A DNA stretch of 64,000 nucleotides from Microlunatus soli (GCF_900105385.1 NZ_LT629772.1:310001-374000), one strand, 5' to 3'; shown: positions 8,185 to 17,412, counted from the stretch's first letter. Numbers and translations are program-made. Notes: generated by a model from the letters alone, not told the origin.

Positions 8185-9212
8185 GCGGCACCGTCTGCCA
8201 ACAGACACCGGCTCCAGTGCTGCACCGTCCCGTTGATCGGTGCCGCCCCCTCCCAGCAGGCGCCGACGGCGTACCGACACCGCGGTGCGAACGCGCAGCC
8301 CGGTGGCAGCCGGGTCAGGCTGGGCGGTGTTCCGGGGATGGCCAGTGGTCGGTTCCCCTGACCGGCGCGGACATTAGCCTCGATCAACCCTTCGGTGTAC
8401 GGATGCCGCGGTCTGCTCAGCACGTCGACCGCACTGCCCTGCTCGACGAATCGACCGGCGTACATCACCGCGACGTCGTCAGCCAGTTCGGCGGCAACGC
8501 CGAGATCGTGGGTGACCACGATCATCGCCATCCCGATCTCGGCCTGGATCTCGCCGAAGAGCCGCATCATCTTTGCCTGGACGGTGACGTCCAGCGCGGT
8601 GGTCGGTTCGTCGGCAAGCAGTACCTGAGGTCGGCCGGCGATCGCCATCGCGATCACCACCCGTTGCCGCATACCTCCGGACAGCTCGTTGGGGTAGGCC
8701 TTCAGTCGGGTGGACGCCGACGGGATCTGCACCAACTCCAGTAGCTCCAGTGCCCGGCGGCGGGTCTGCTCGCGAGTCAGCTCGGGCTGTTGTTTGCCGA
8801 CCGTCTCGGTGAGTTGCCGGCCGATCGTGTAGACCGGATCCAGTGCGGTCAGCGGATCCTGGAACACCATGGCGATGTCGCGGCCCCGGATCCGGCGGCG
8901 CTGCTTGGCCGGCAGCGACAGCAGATCCTTGCCCTGCAAGGAGATCCGGCCGGTGATCGCCGTGCTCGGCGGATTGATCCCGATCAGCGAGCGGAGCATC
9001 GCACTCTTCCCGCTGCCGGACTCCCCGATCACCGCCAGCACACCGCGACGGGCGACGTCGAAGGAGATGCCGTTGACGGCGCGGACAGGTCCACGGCGGG
9101 TGCGGAACTCGGTGGTCAGATCGGTGACGGCGAGGACCGAGGATTCGGTCCGATCGGCGGTTGTCGGCTGATGATCATGGGTCGCGACGGTCGCGACCGA
9201 CGTAGCTGCCAT
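8181..9212 (-). CDS. ABC transporter ATP-binding protein, OppD/DppD type
   Basis: A 343-aa ATPase. Walker A is GESGSGKSA (the final Thr/Ser position is Ser-Ala, still compatible), the Q-loop segment is VFQDPLTALDP, the signature is LSGGMRQR, Walker B is VLLADEPTTALD and the H-loop His is in IVVTHD. The C-terminal extension contains GCAFAPRCRYA. GGAGG lies 5 nt upstream of the ATG at 9212. It is the second gene of the operon, 26 bp after the upstream amidase, and overlaps the next gene by 4 bp. Confidence 0.92.
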   Translation of the reverse strand: MAATSVATVATHDHQPTTADRTESSVLAVTDLTTEFRTRRGPVRAVNGISFDVARRGVLAVIGESGSGKSAMLRSLIGINPPSTAITGRISLQGKDLLSLPAKQRRRIRGRDIAMVFQDPLTALDPVYTIGRQLTETVGKQQPELTREQTRRRALELLELVQIPSASTRLKAYPNELSGGMRQRVVIAMAIAGRPQVLLADEPTTALDVTVQAKMMRLFGEIQAEIGMAMIVVTHDLGVAAELADDVAVMYAGRFVEQGSAVDVLSRPRHPYTEGLIEANVRAGQGNRPLAIPGTPPSLTRLPPGCAFAPRCRYAVGACWEGAAPINGTVQHWSRCLLADGAA

Positions 9213-9238
9213 GGCGTACCTCCGGTTGCAGGAGTCGA

Positions 9239-10795
9239 TCAACTGGCGACGGCGACGATGTCGTCGAAGTCGACGGCCTGTGCGTAGGCCTGACCGGCCC
9301 GGAGCAGCAGATCGTCGGCAAAGCGGGGCCCGACCAGCTGGACCCCGACGGGCAGGCCGTTCTGCTTTTCGCCGGGTACCGACAGCGCGGGATGGCCGGT
9401 GAAGTCGAACGGCTGGGTGTTCACGGTGGCGTCCCACATGGTCGCGCCGTGCAGGGCGAATTCCAGCGCCTCCAGGCGGTCCGGGATCGGTTCGAACGCG
9501 GGCGCCTGGGTCGGGGTGGTCGGCATGATCAACAGATCGACCTCGGCCAGTGCCCGATCGTAGGCACCGATGTAGGTCGGCCGGACATTCTGGGCACGGG
9601 CGTAGAGCCGGCCGCTGAAGTAGCGGCGGCTGTACTCGCCGGCCAGCAGGGTGAGCGCGCCGCGCGGGTCGAGCTGATCGTTGTGGTGTTGCCAGATCCG
9701 GGTGATCGCGCTGATCGTGTCCTCGGGATAGAAGGTTCGGGTGAAGGCTCCGAAGATGCCGGTGCCGCGGATCGCCAGCGCTGCTTCGGCGCTGAGTGCC
9801 TTCTGGGCCAGCGAGATCGTCTGATGCTCGGGGATCGAGATCTCGCTGATCTTGGCGCCCAGTCCGGCGAGCACCTCGACGGCGGCGTGCACCGATGCGC
9901 TGACCTGCGGGGTGGCCCGGGCGAATCCTTCGGTCAGGATGCCGATCCGCAGTCCCTCGACGCCGTCGTCCAGGTTGCTGGTCGCGTCGTAGACGTCGGG
10001 CACATCCTTGGTCTGCCGGGGGTCCAGGCCGTCATAGCCCGCAACCGCTTCGAGTGCCACTGCACAGTCAGCGACGGTCCGGGTCATCGGCCCGGTGTAG
10101 TCGATGCTCTGGTCGGAACCGAAGCTGATGCCGAAATGGGAAACCAGGCCGAAGGTGGGCTTCAGGCCGACGATCCCGGACCAGGATGCCGGGATCCTGA
10201 TCGAGCCGCCCTGGTCGCCGCCGTAGCTGATGTCGACCTCGCCGGCGGCCAGGGCGGCGGCTGACCCCGACGACGATCCACCGGTCAAGTGCTCGGTGTT
10301 GTGCGGATTGAGCGGTCGGCCGTAGTCGCCGTAGCCGCCGCCGAAGCCGAATCCGCCGGCCAGTCCGTTCATCACGTTCTTGCCGATGATCTCGGCACCC
10401 TGCTCCAGGGCCCGACTGACGATGGTGGCGTCGAAGTCGGCGATGTGGCCCTCCATCGCCGCGGCGCCGAAGGTGAGCGGCAGCCCGGCGACGGCGATGT
10501 GGTCCTTGTAGCCGACGGTTTTGCCGGCCAGCAGGCCGGTCGGCGCGCCGGGGATCGAGCACTTCCACATCCAGGCGCCGTAGGGATCCTCTGCGGCGGT
10601 CGGTCGATAGCCGACGTCCCGGTTGCCCGGGTAGCGGGGCGGCCGGCCGGCGCTGCGTTCGGTCAGGAACTCGTCGAAGTCGGCGATCATGATCGCCAAC
10701 TGGCGTTGGTAGACGGCGGCCTCATCGCTGGTCAGCGTGATGCCGAGACGCTCGGCCACCTCGCTGACGTCGGCCGCGGACGGAGTGCGATACAT
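9239..10795 (-). CDS. Broad-type amidase (nitrile-amidase-like)
   Basis: A 518-aa amidase-signature enzyme and first gene of the operon. The triad is Lys ~97 (GYKDHI), cis-Ser ~174 (TGGSSSGSA) and nucleophile Ser ~198 (GGDQGGSIRIPA). Length, the GGDQGGSIRIPASW motif and the C-terminal NTQPFDFTGHPALSVP resemble Rhodococcus-type amidases that act after nitrile hydratase on aliphatic and aromatic amides. AAGGA precedes the ATG at 10795. No nitrile hydratase genes lie nearby, so a role in amide catabolism fed by the importer is more likely than nitrile use. The sequence differs clearly from the operon's terminal amidase, so the two probably have different substrates. Confidence 0.88.
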   Translation of the reverse strand: MYRTPSAADVSEVAERLGITLTSDEAAVYQRQLAIMIADFDEFLTERSAGRPPRYPGNRDVGYRPTAAEDPYGAWMWKCSIPGAPTGLLAGKTVGYKDHIAVAGLPLTFGAAAMEGHIADFDATIVSRALEQGAEIIGKNVMNGLAGGFGFGGGYGDYGRPLNPHNTEHLTGGSSSGSAAALAAGEVDISYGGDQGGSIRIPASWSGIVGLKPTFGLVSHFGISFGSDQSIDYTGPMTRTVADCAVALEAVAGYDGLDPRQTKDVPDVYDATSNLDDGVEGLRIGILTEGFARATPQVSASVHAAVEVLAGLGAKISEISIPEHQTISLAQKALSAEAALAIRGTGIFGAFTRTFYPEDTISAITRIWQHHNDQLDPRGALTLLAGEYSRRYFSGRLYARAQNVRPTYIGAYDRALAEVDLLIMPTTPTQAPAFEPIPDRLEALEFALHGATMWDATVNTQPFDFTGHPALSVPGEKQNGLPVGVQLVGPRFADDLLLRAGQAYAQAVDFDDIVAVAS

Positions 10796-10977
10796 GGCAT
10801 CCTTCTTCGGGAGTTGGGATGCCCACACCTTGGCCAGGTCGTGTTACGTCCGCGACGCCGGCACGTTCTGACTGTGTTAAGCCGATTCCGCCCCGTGTCC
10901 AAGTCCCCGCTGGCCTGGCCAGATGTCGATCATGTTTCGGCGCTCCGCCGAGTCTCTGCCGTCGCCGGCAGCCAACG

Positions 10978-11054
10978 CCACACCCGCCGACCCGGCACTT
11001 CCTCCCCGACACGCCGGGCGTGTCGGGGAGGAAGTGCCGGGTCGGCGGGTGTGG
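10978..11054. repeat. 77-bp perfect hairpin after pruA
   Basis: Positions 10978-11014 and 11018-11054 are perfectly complementary over 37 bp around the 3-nt loop CGG. The hairpin starts 4 nt beyond the pruA stop, so it may end that transcript, but no T run follows on either strand. Such length and perfection is unusual for a terminator and fits a REP-like element or a stabilising or processed RNA. The rest of the 10796-11058 gap, which should hold the amidase-operon promoter, shows only a short CTGGCC-t-GGCCAG palindrome at 10911-10923. Confidence 0.75.
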
Positions 11055-11058
11055 GAGT

Positions 11059-12687
11059 TCAGCTCATGTGCGGGTAACGGTGGTCGGTCGGCGGTACCAG
11101 GGTCTCCTTGATCGCGCGCGGGCTGGCCCAGCGGATCAGGTTCCACATCGAGCCGGCCTTGTCGTTGGTACCGGAGGCTCGGGCTCCGCCGAAGGGCTGC
11201 TGGCCGACGATCGAACCGGTGGGCCGGTCGTTCACGTAGAAGTTGCCGGCGGCGAATCGGAGCCGCTGATGCGCCGACTCGACGGCAGCCCGGTCAGTGG
11301 CGAACACCGCTCCGGTCAGGGCGTACGGCGCCGAGGAGTCGACCAGGTCCAGGGTCTGCTCGTACTGATCATCGGGATAGACGTGGATGCCCAGGATCGG
11401 TCCGAAGTATTCGTCGCGGAAGATCTCGTGCTGCGGGTTGTCGGAGTTGATCAACGTCGGCGTCACGAACCAGCCCTGGCTATCATCGGCGGTCCCTCCG
11501 GTGAGCACGGTGGCATCGGTCCCGGCAGCAATCCGGTCGAACAGCTGATGGTGCTTGCGGAACGCGCGCTCGTCGATCACCGCCGAGGTGAAGTTGGCAA
11601 GATCACGAACGTCGCCCACCGGCAGCGCCGCGGTGGTGTCGATCAGCTCGTCCTTGATCTTGGTCCAGATGCTCTGCGGCAGGTAGGCCCGGGAGGCCGC
11701 CGAGCACTTCTGCCCCGAATACTCGAAGGCGCCGCGGACCAACGCCGTGACGATCGGCTCCGGATCGGCGCTGGGATGGGCGATCAGGAAATCCTTGCCG
11801 CCGGTCTCGCCGACGATCCGCGGATAGCCGTGATAGGCGTTGATGTTGGCCCCGACGGTCCCCCACAGATGCTGGAAGGTCCTGGTCGAGCCGGTGAAAT
11901 GGATACCGGCCAACCGCGGGTCGGCCAGTGCGACCGAAGACAGGTCGATGCCGTCGCCGGGCAGCATGTTGATCACACCCGGCGGCAGTCCGGCCGCCTC
12001 CAGCAGCCGCATCGTGAACTCGGCGGCGAACTGCTGGGTCGGGCTCGGCTTCCACACCACCACGTTGCCCATCAGGGCCGGCGCGGTCGGCAGGTTGCCG
12101 GCGATCGCGGTGAAGTTGAACGGAGTGATGGCGTAGACGAAGCCCTCCAGCGGCCGGTACTCCACCCGGTTCCAGACGCCGGGCACCGACAGTGGCTGCT
12201 CGGAGTAGATCTTCTGGGCGTAGGAGACGTTGAACCGCAGGAAGTCGATCAGCTCACACGCGGCGTCGATCTCGGCCTGTTGGATGGTCTTGCCCTGGCC
12301 GAGCATGGTGGCCGCGTTCAGGGTGTCCCGCCACGGTCCGGCGAGCAGGTCGGCGGCGCGCAGCATGATCGCCGCCCGTTCGTCGAACGGTGTCGCGGCC
12401 CACGCCGGTGCGGCCGCCAGCGCCGCATCGATCGCGGCCCGCGCGTCGTCGGTGCTGGCTGCGGCCGACCTACCGAGGACGTGATGGCGGTCCGACGGCA
12501 TCGTGACGTCGAACGACGCACCACCGGCCGGGCGCTGCTGGCCGCCGATGGTGGCCGTCAGCTCGATCGGCCCGGCTCCGGCCAGTTCCTTCAATCGCGC
12601 CTCCAGCGAGGCGCGTTCGGAGCTGCCCGGCGCGTAACCGAGCACCTTCTCGTTGACGGGTACGGGCACAGTCGTCGAAGCATCCAC
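11059..12687 (-). CDS. pruA: L-glutamate gamma-semialdehyde (P5C) dehydrogenase
   Basis: A 542-aa aldehyde dehydrogenase that oxidises glutamate semialdehyde to glutamate with NAD, the second step of proline breakdown. Catalytic Glu is in GETGGKDF and catalytic Cys in SGQKCSAASR. The whole sequence has the P5CDH pattern: GFVYAITPFNFTAIAGNL, IHFTGSTRTFQHLW, FGGARASGTNDKAGS. The GTG at 12687 has TAGTCT six nt upstream, so it may also be transcribed as a leaderless mRNA, although the LysR gene ends only 9 bp before it. No proline dehydrogenase gene is in the window, so the P5C source must be elsewhere. Confidence 0.93.
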   Translation of the reverse strand: MDASTTVPVPVNEKVLGYAPGSSERASLEARLKELAGAGPIELTATIGGQQRPAGGASFDVTMPSDRHHVLGRSAAASTDDARAAIDAALAAAPAWAATPFDERAAIMLRAADLLAGPWRDTLNAATMLGQGKTIQQAEIDAACELIDFLRFNVSYAQKIYSEQPLSVPGVWNRVEYRPLEGFVYAITPFNFTAIAGNLPTAPALMGNVVVWKPSPTQQFAAEFTMRLLEAAGLPPGVINMLPGDGIDLSSVALADPRLAGIHFTGSTRTFQHLWGTVGANINAYHGYPRIVGETGGKDFLIAHPSADPEPIVTALVRGAFEYSGQKCSAASRAYLPQSIWTKIKDELIDTTAALPVGDVRDLANFTSAVIDERAFRKHHQLFDRIAAGTDATVLTGGTADDSQGWFVTPTLINSDNPQHEIFRDEYFGPILGIHVYPDDQYEQTLDLVDSSAPYALTGAVFATDRAAVESAHQRLRFAAGNFYVNDRPTGSIVGQQPFGGARASGTNDKAGSMWNLIRWASPRAIKETLVPPTDHRYPHMS

Positions 12688-12696
12688 ATAGCGAGA

Positions 12697-13644
12697 CTAA
12701 CGCGGCACCAGCCGTCTGCCCAGCCGGGCACATTCGTCGATCACCGCGTGGTGGATCCGAGTCAGCGGCGATGCCGTCCGCCACCAGACCCGGACCTGAC
12801 GCTGACAGCCCTCGCCGACCACCCGACGGACCTGCAACTCGCCGGGCCCGGCGCTGGCCACAGCCAACCGATTGGTCACTCCGACGCCGAGCCCGGCCCG
12901 TACCAGGGTGAGCAGCGTCTGCGGCTGGTTGGTCTGCTGCGCAATCCGCGGTTCGATACCGGCCCGGGCGAAGGCGCGCTGGCTCTCGAAGGCTCCCGGC
13001 CGGCGCCGCTGTCCGAGCGGACCGCCGATCATGATCAGATCCCGGTCGGCCAGCTCGCCCAGCTCGATCTCGGCACCGCCGGCCAGCGGGTCGTCGGCCC
13101 GCAGCACGGCGACCAACGGCTCGGTCCACAACACCGCCGACGACAGCCGATCCGCGGCGACCGGCTCCGGCACACTCGGCCGGATCGCGAGGTCGACATC
13201 GCCTTCGGCCAGTGCCACCCCGAGTTCGAGCGTCGATCCTTCCCACAGCTCGATCTCCAGCTCCGGACTGGATGCGGCCAGGCCGGCCACCAACTCGCCG
13301 AAGATGGTCGCGGCCGCCGAGGGATACATCCCGATCACCAACCGGCCGGACAGCTGACCGGATTCGTCCAGCCCGGCCTGGGCCTCCAGCAGCGCATCCA
13401 CCGCCCGACGGGCGTAACCGACCAGCCGTTCGCCGGCCTCGGTCAGCGCGATCGGCTGCCGGGAGCGGTCGAACAGGGTGGTCCGGAACACCCGTTCCAG
13501 GTCGGCGATGTGGGTGCTGACCCGCGGCTGGGACAACTGCAGCGACTCGGCGGCGGCGGAGAAACTCCCGTACTGCGCGGCAGCCAGCAGACTGCGGAGT
13601 CTGTCGATGCGAAGTTGCGCGATCCGTTCGGGTAGCTGCTGCAT
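12697..13644 (-). CDS. LysR-family transcriptional regulator
   Basis: A 315-aa LysR protein. The N-terminal winged helix (about 10-70) contains LLAAAQYGSFSAAAESLQLS followed by QPRVSTHIADLE, and is followed by an effector-binding domain beginning near SGRLVIGMYP. GGAGG lies 7 nt before the ATG. Unusually for LysR genes it is co-oriented with, not divergent from, its neighbour pruA (9-bp gap). It may regulate pruA as part of one operon, or be autoregulated with pruA driven by its own -10. Confidence 0.9.
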   Translation of the reverse strand: MQQLPERIAQLRIDRLRSLLAAAQYGSFSAAAESLQLSQPRVSTHIADLERVFRTTLFDRSRQPIALTEAGERLVGYARRAVDALLEAQAGLDESGQLSGRLVIGMYPSAAATIFGELVAGLAASSPELEIELWEGSTLELGVALAEGDVDLAIRPSVPEPVAADRLSSAVLWTEPLVAVLRADDPLAGGAEIELGELADRDLIMIGGPLGQRRRPGAFESQRAFARAGIEPRIAQQTNQPQTLLTLVRAGLGVGVTNRLAVASAGPGELQVRRVVGEGCQRQVRVWWRTASPLTRIHHAVIDECARLGRRLVPR

Positions 13645-13722
13645 CGCCGACCTCCGTTGCTGCCGAGTCCCTCGGGGCACGACCCTAACGAATCCCGTAC
13701 CCGGCAGCTCGCCCGGCGATTG

Positions 13723-14220
13723 TCAGCGACAGAACTGGTCGACGTAGTCCGCCCCGAGGCCGTTCGCCGCGTAATGCTCGCGGCACAGGTCGATCTTGGT
13801 GAACGTGTCCTCGTAGCCGATCTGGTTGCCGTCGTCGTCGACGTAGATCATCGCGCCGCTGATGTTGAAGAAGGTGATCATCTCCGCACAGTCGTCGGGC
13901 ACCCGCAGGGTGTGGATCTCGCCCGGCGGCTCGTAGACGAAGCCGCCTTCCTCGGCGACCCAGTCGTGTTCGTCGTACTGCCATTTTCCCTTGATCACGT
14001 AGCCGACCACGAGGGACGGATGTCGATGCCGGGAGACGATCCCGGCACGGGTGACCTTCAGCAGGTTGCACCACTGACCGGTGATCCGGTTGAGCAGCAG
14101 AGGCCGGAAGAAGACGCCGTCGGCCTGCGGCACCCAGACCCGGTCGTCGTCGGGCATGGCGGCGACGGCGATCTCCGGTGGTACTTCGGCAGAGATCGCG
14201 ATGTTGGCTGTGGTCGGCAT
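13723..14220 (-). CDS. Cupin dioxygenase, 2,4'-dihydroxyacetophenone dioxygenase-like
   Basis: A 165-aa single-domain cupin. The metal-binding segment SRHRHPSLVVGYVIKG supplies the His pair, and VYEPPGEIHTL supplies the downstream His. The end (YVDQFCR) and overall length match the family of 2,4'-dihydroxyacetophenone dioxygenases, non-haem iron enzymes that cleave the C-C bond between a carbonyl and a hydroxymethyl carbon. AGGAG lies before the ATG. It is the last gene of a three-gene operon (MFS, SDR, cupin) with a 50-bp gap after the SDR. Substrate is unproven; many family members have unknown targets. Confidence 0.75.
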   Translation of the reverse strand: MPTTANIAISAEVPPEIAVAAMPDDDRVWVPQADGVFFRPLLLNRITGQWCNLLKVTRAGIVSRHRHPSLVVGYVIKGKWQYDEHDWVAEEGGFVYEPPGEIHTLRVPDDCAEMITFFNISGAMIYVDDDGNQIGYEDTFTKIDLCREHYAANGLGADYVDQFCR

Positions 14221-14270
14221 GTTCTCTCCTGATCTTGATCGGTCTGGTTGTTCGGTCGGTCTGCTCGTCG

Positions 14271-14999
14271 TCAGCCGGTGAGGAATCCGCCGTCGACGGT
14301 CAGGACGCTGCCGGTGACGAAGCTGGCCGCGGGGCTGGCCAGGAAGATGACCGCGGCCGCGACCTCGTCCGATTCGCCCCAGCGGCCCATCGGCGTTCGA
14401 GCGGTGATCATCTCGCCGGCCGCGGTGTGTCGGATCGCCCCGGTCAACGGGGTGCCGATCCAGCCGGGTGCGACGGCGTTCACCCTGATCCCTTGCTCGG
14501 CCCAGGCACCGGCCAGCGACTTGGTCAGCTGCGCGACGCCGCCCTTGCTGGCGGTGTAGGCGGGGATCCTCGGGCCGGAGATGAAGCTGTGCATCGACGC
14601 CGTGTTGATCACACATCCAGCCGCCGCGGCCAGCGCCTCCCGCGCCGCAACACAGGTCCGCATCGTGCCGGTCAGATTGACGTCCAGGACGTCGGCGAAG
14701 ACGTCGAGCTCGAACTCGGCGTCCCGGCGGATCACCCCGGCGCAGTTGACCAGGACGTCGATCCTGGGCCGGTCGGCGAACAGGGCGCCGACGGCATCGG
14801 AATCGGTGACGTCGAGCGCGTACGGGGTGACGCCGGGCCGAGCGTCCAACGGCTCGGCGAGCAGGCCCGCAGCGGTGACCGTGCCGCCGAGCTGGGCGAA
14901 CGCCTCGGCCACGGCGAGACCGATCCCGCTGGTGCCGCCGACGACCACGACCTCCCGGCCGGCGAACAGGTCGGGTCGGTAGCTGCTGATACCGTCCAT
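14271..14999 (-). CDS. Short-chain dehydrogenase/reductase (classical SDR)
   Basis: A 242-aa classical SDR. The Rossmann glycine motif GGTSGIG is at ~21-27 and NCAG is present. Catalytic Ser is in INTASMHS and the YxxxK pair is YTASKGG; PGWIGTPL follows, as usual. Probably oxidises a hydroxyl of a sugar-acid or aromatic alcohol using NAD(P). Its start is 2 bp after the transporter stop, so it is co-transcribed with the MFS and cupin genes in a catabolic operon. Confidence 0.9.
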   Translation of the reverse strand: MDGISSYRPDLFAGREVVVVGGTSGIGLAVAEAFAQLGGTVTAAGLLAEPLDARPGVTPYALDVTDSDAVGALFADRPRIDVLVNCAGVIRRDAEFELDVFADVLDVNLTGTMRTCVAAREALAAAAGCVINTASMHSFISGPRIPAYTASKGGVAQLTKSLAGAWAEQGIRVNAVAPGWIGTPLTGAIRHTAAGEMITARTPMGRWGESDEVAAAVIFLASPAASFVTGSVLTVDGGFLTG

Positions 15000-15001
15000 G
15001 A

Positions 15002-16348
15002 TCAATCCCTCGTCTCGTCCGCGTCGGTCGGGTCGACCCCGTTCAGCGCGACCGCAGGCAACGGCGGGATCGGCTTGCGCACACCCCAGGCATACAGACC
15101 GGCGGCCAACACCGCCACCACACTGGCGATCAGCAGGGCCAGCACGAACGATCCGCTGGCCCCGACGACAGCGCCGGTGACCAGGGGCGCGAACGCACCG
15201 CCGAAGTAGCCGCCGAAATTCTGCAGGCTGCCCAGCGAGGCAGTGGTGCGCTTGTCGGCCAACGTTGCCGCCATCACCCAGCCGCCGCTGCTGGCGATGT
15301 TGATGAACAACTGGACGCCGCAGATCGCCACCAGCGCCCAGCCGGTCGTCGGCGCCAGCGCGGTCGGGATCGAGCAGAGTCCGCCGACCAGCAGCCCGCC
15401 GACCACCGGAATCTTGCGGGCGGTCACCACCGGGACGCCGCGGCTGATCAGCGCATCGCCGACGATGCCGCCGAGCAGCTGACCGACGGTGCCGAACGCG
15501 TACGGCAGCACCAGCGCCCAACCGATCGCCGCGATGCTCAGCCCTCGTTCGGACTGCAGGTACTCCGGCAACCAGGTCAGGTACAGGTAGACCGAGTAGA
15601 TCACACCGGTGAAGCCACCGATCATCGCCCAACTGGTGCGGTGCCGCAGCAGCCACAACCACTCCTTGATGCTCCACGGCTGCCGCTCGTCGGTCGCTTC
15701 GGTCGTCACGCCGAGCGCCGCAAGCCCTTCCTGGTAAGCCGTCCTGGTCTCCGGGCTGCGGTAGAGGATCATCCACACCAGTCCGACCAGGATGCCGATC
15801 ACGCCGATCACGATGAACATCACTCGCCAGCCGTGCGCCAGCAGTAACCAGGTCAGGATCGGCGGCGCGATCGCCGGCCCGACGGTCGAGGCCGCAGTGG
15901 CGACGCCGAGCGGAACGCCTCGTCTGCCCGGCGGGAACCACTGGGAGACGATCTTGGCGTTGGCCGGGAAGGTCGGTGCTTCACCGACGCCGAGCAGCAC
16001 CCGGGCACCGACCAGTTGCCCGATCCCGTGCGAAAGCCCCGCGAGCACCTGCGCGGCCGACCACACGATCAGACCCATCCCGAGCACCATCCGTGCCCCG
16101 AGCCGGTCCAGCAACGGCCCGGCCGGCAGCTGGGCGAAGGCGTAGGCCCAGGAGAAGACGGAGAACACCAGCCCCATCTCAGTGCTGCTCAGGCCGAGTT
16201 CGGCACTGACGTCGTGGTTCGCGATCGACAGCGTCGACCGGTCGATGTAGTTGATCGTCCCGGCCAGCAGCAGCATGACCACGACGGCCACTCGGACCCG
16301 GTTGACCCGGGACGTCCGGGCCGTCGTGCTGGACGACGTGATCTGCAT
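15002..16348 (-). CDS. MFS transporter, ACS family (sugar acid/anion symporter)
   Basis: A 448-aa, 12-helix major facilitator. The start region MLLLAGTINYIDRSTLSIA and the loop GLVFSVFSWAYAFAQLPAG are signatures of the anion:cation symporter family that includes the glucarate, galactonate and hexuronate transporters. GVGEAPTFPANAKIVSQWFP further supports this. It is the first gene of the MFS-SDR-cupin operon and probably imports its substrate. It could cooperate with the distant KDG kinase and KDPG aldolase if the substrate is a sugar acid, but that is inference. Confidence 0.9.
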   Translation of the reverse strand: MQITSSSTTARTSRVNRVRVAVVVMLLLAGTINYIDRSTLSIANHDVSAELGLSSTEMGLVFSVFSWAYAFAQLPAGPLLDRLGARMVLGMGLIVWSAAQVLAGLSHGIGQLVGARVLLGVGEAPTFPANAKIVSQWFPPGRRGVPLGVATAASTVGPAIAPPILTWLLLAHGWRVMFIVIGVIGILVGLVWMILYRSPETRTAYQEGLAALGVTTEATDERQPWSIKEWLWLLRHRTSWAMIGGFTGVIYSVYLYLTWLPEYLQSERGLSIAAIGWALVLPYAFGTVGQLLGGIVGDALISRGVPVVTARKIPVVGGLLVGGLCSIPTALAPTTGWALVAICGVQLFINIASSGGWVMAATLADKRTTASLGSLQNFGGYFGGAFAPLVTGAVVGASGSFVLALLIASVVAVLAAGLYAWGVRKPIPPLPAVALNGVDPTDADETRD

Positions 16349-16506
16349 GACTCCCCTTCGAGTCGCTCCGACGAGCTGTTCGCTCGGAGGAACGCCTCAC
16401 CACACTAGGGAGGACAGAGCACGGCCGGAACCCGCCAAAACGCGATGCCCCGGATTTGCAGATCCGATAGGTCGCCGCCCGCGGTCGGGACCAGGAGCCA
16501 GCAGGC

Positions 16507-17355
16507 TCAGCCGGCCTTCTTCTTCGCCTTCGACGACCTCTTGGGCTCGGCGTCGGATTCGTCGTCCGCCGTGGCCTGTTCGCGCCGCTTCTTGGCTGCA
16601 TCGACCGAGGCCCGCAGCGCTGCGACCAGATCGACGACCTCGGCCTCCTGCGGTTCCTCCTCGGCGACCAGTTCGGTGCCGTCGAGCTTGGACTCGACCA
16701 GCGCCTCGACGGCCTCCCGATAGCTGTCGGCGTACTCCTCGGGTTTGAAGTCGCCGGCCAGGGCATCGATGAAGTTCTGCGCCATCGCCACCTCGGCGTC
16801 GGACACCGTGACGTCCTCGGCCGGCGCGGCGAAGCTGCCGTCGCGCAGCTCGTCCGGCCACAGCATGGTGTGCATCAGCAGCATGTTGTCCTTGGGCCGG
16901 ACCAGCGCCAACGACTCGCGCGACCGCAACGCCACCTTGACCAGCGCCGACCGGCCGCTCTTGACCAGCGCGTCGCGGAGCAGCACGTACGGCTTGGCGC
17001 CGGACCCCTCGGCCTCCAGGAAGTAGGTCTTGGCGAAGTAGGTCGGGTCGATCTCGTCCTCGCCGACGAACTGCACCACCTCGACGGCCTTGGTCGTCGC
17101 CAGCGGCAGGGTGGCGAAGTCCTCGGCCTCGAGGATCACCATCCGCCCGTCGGGCATCTCGTAGCCCTTGGCGATCTCGGCGTACGGGATCTCCTTGCCG
17201 CACTTCTCGCAGACCCTCTTGTACTTGATCCGACCGCCGTCCTCGGGGTGGACCTGGCGGAAACTGACGTCCTTTTCCTCGGTCGCCGAGAACAGTTTGA
17301 CCGGGATCGTGACCAGGCCGAACGAGATGGCGCCCTTCCAGATGGAGCGTGGCAT
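16507..17355 (-). CDS. ku: Non-homologous end-joining protein Ku
   Basis: A 282-aa bacterial Ku, the homodimeric ring that binds DNA double-strand ends and recruits LigD. The N-terminus MPRSIWKGAISFGLVTIPVK is diagnostic. The core shows CEKCGKEI, EMPDGRMVILEAEDF and PKDNMLLMHTMLWPDELR. The C-terminal lysine-rich tail (AKKRREQATADDES then KRSSKAKKKAG) is the basic extension known to bind DNA in actinobacterial Ku. No ligD gene is in the window. The 158-bp gap to the MFS gene contains only CGGAT-ttgcag-ATCCG near 16456. Confidence 0.96.
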   Translation of the reverse strand: MPRSIWKGAISFGLVTIPVKLFSATEEKDVSFRQVHPEDGGRIKYKRVCEKCGKEIPYAEIAKGYEMPDGRMVILEAEDFATLPLATTKAVEVVQFVGEDEIDPTYFAKTYFLEAEGSGAKPYVLLRDALVKSGRSALVKVALRSRESLALVRPKDNMLLMHTMLWPDELRDGSFAAPAEDVTVSDAEVAMAQNFIDALAGDFKPEEYADSYREAVEALVESKLDGTELVAEEEPQEAEVVDLVAALRASVDAAKKRREQATADDESDAEPKRSSKAKKKAG

Positions 17356-17412
17356 TCCCCCAGTCTGCCCTAGGCAAGGGACATTCTGCCCTGGTCCGCG
17401 GACATCAGCGGG

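Noticed and set aside
11603-12055. Additional minus-strand protein within pruA
   Set aside because: Out-of-frame shadow of the aldehyde dehydrogenase gene, arginine-rich and without motifs.
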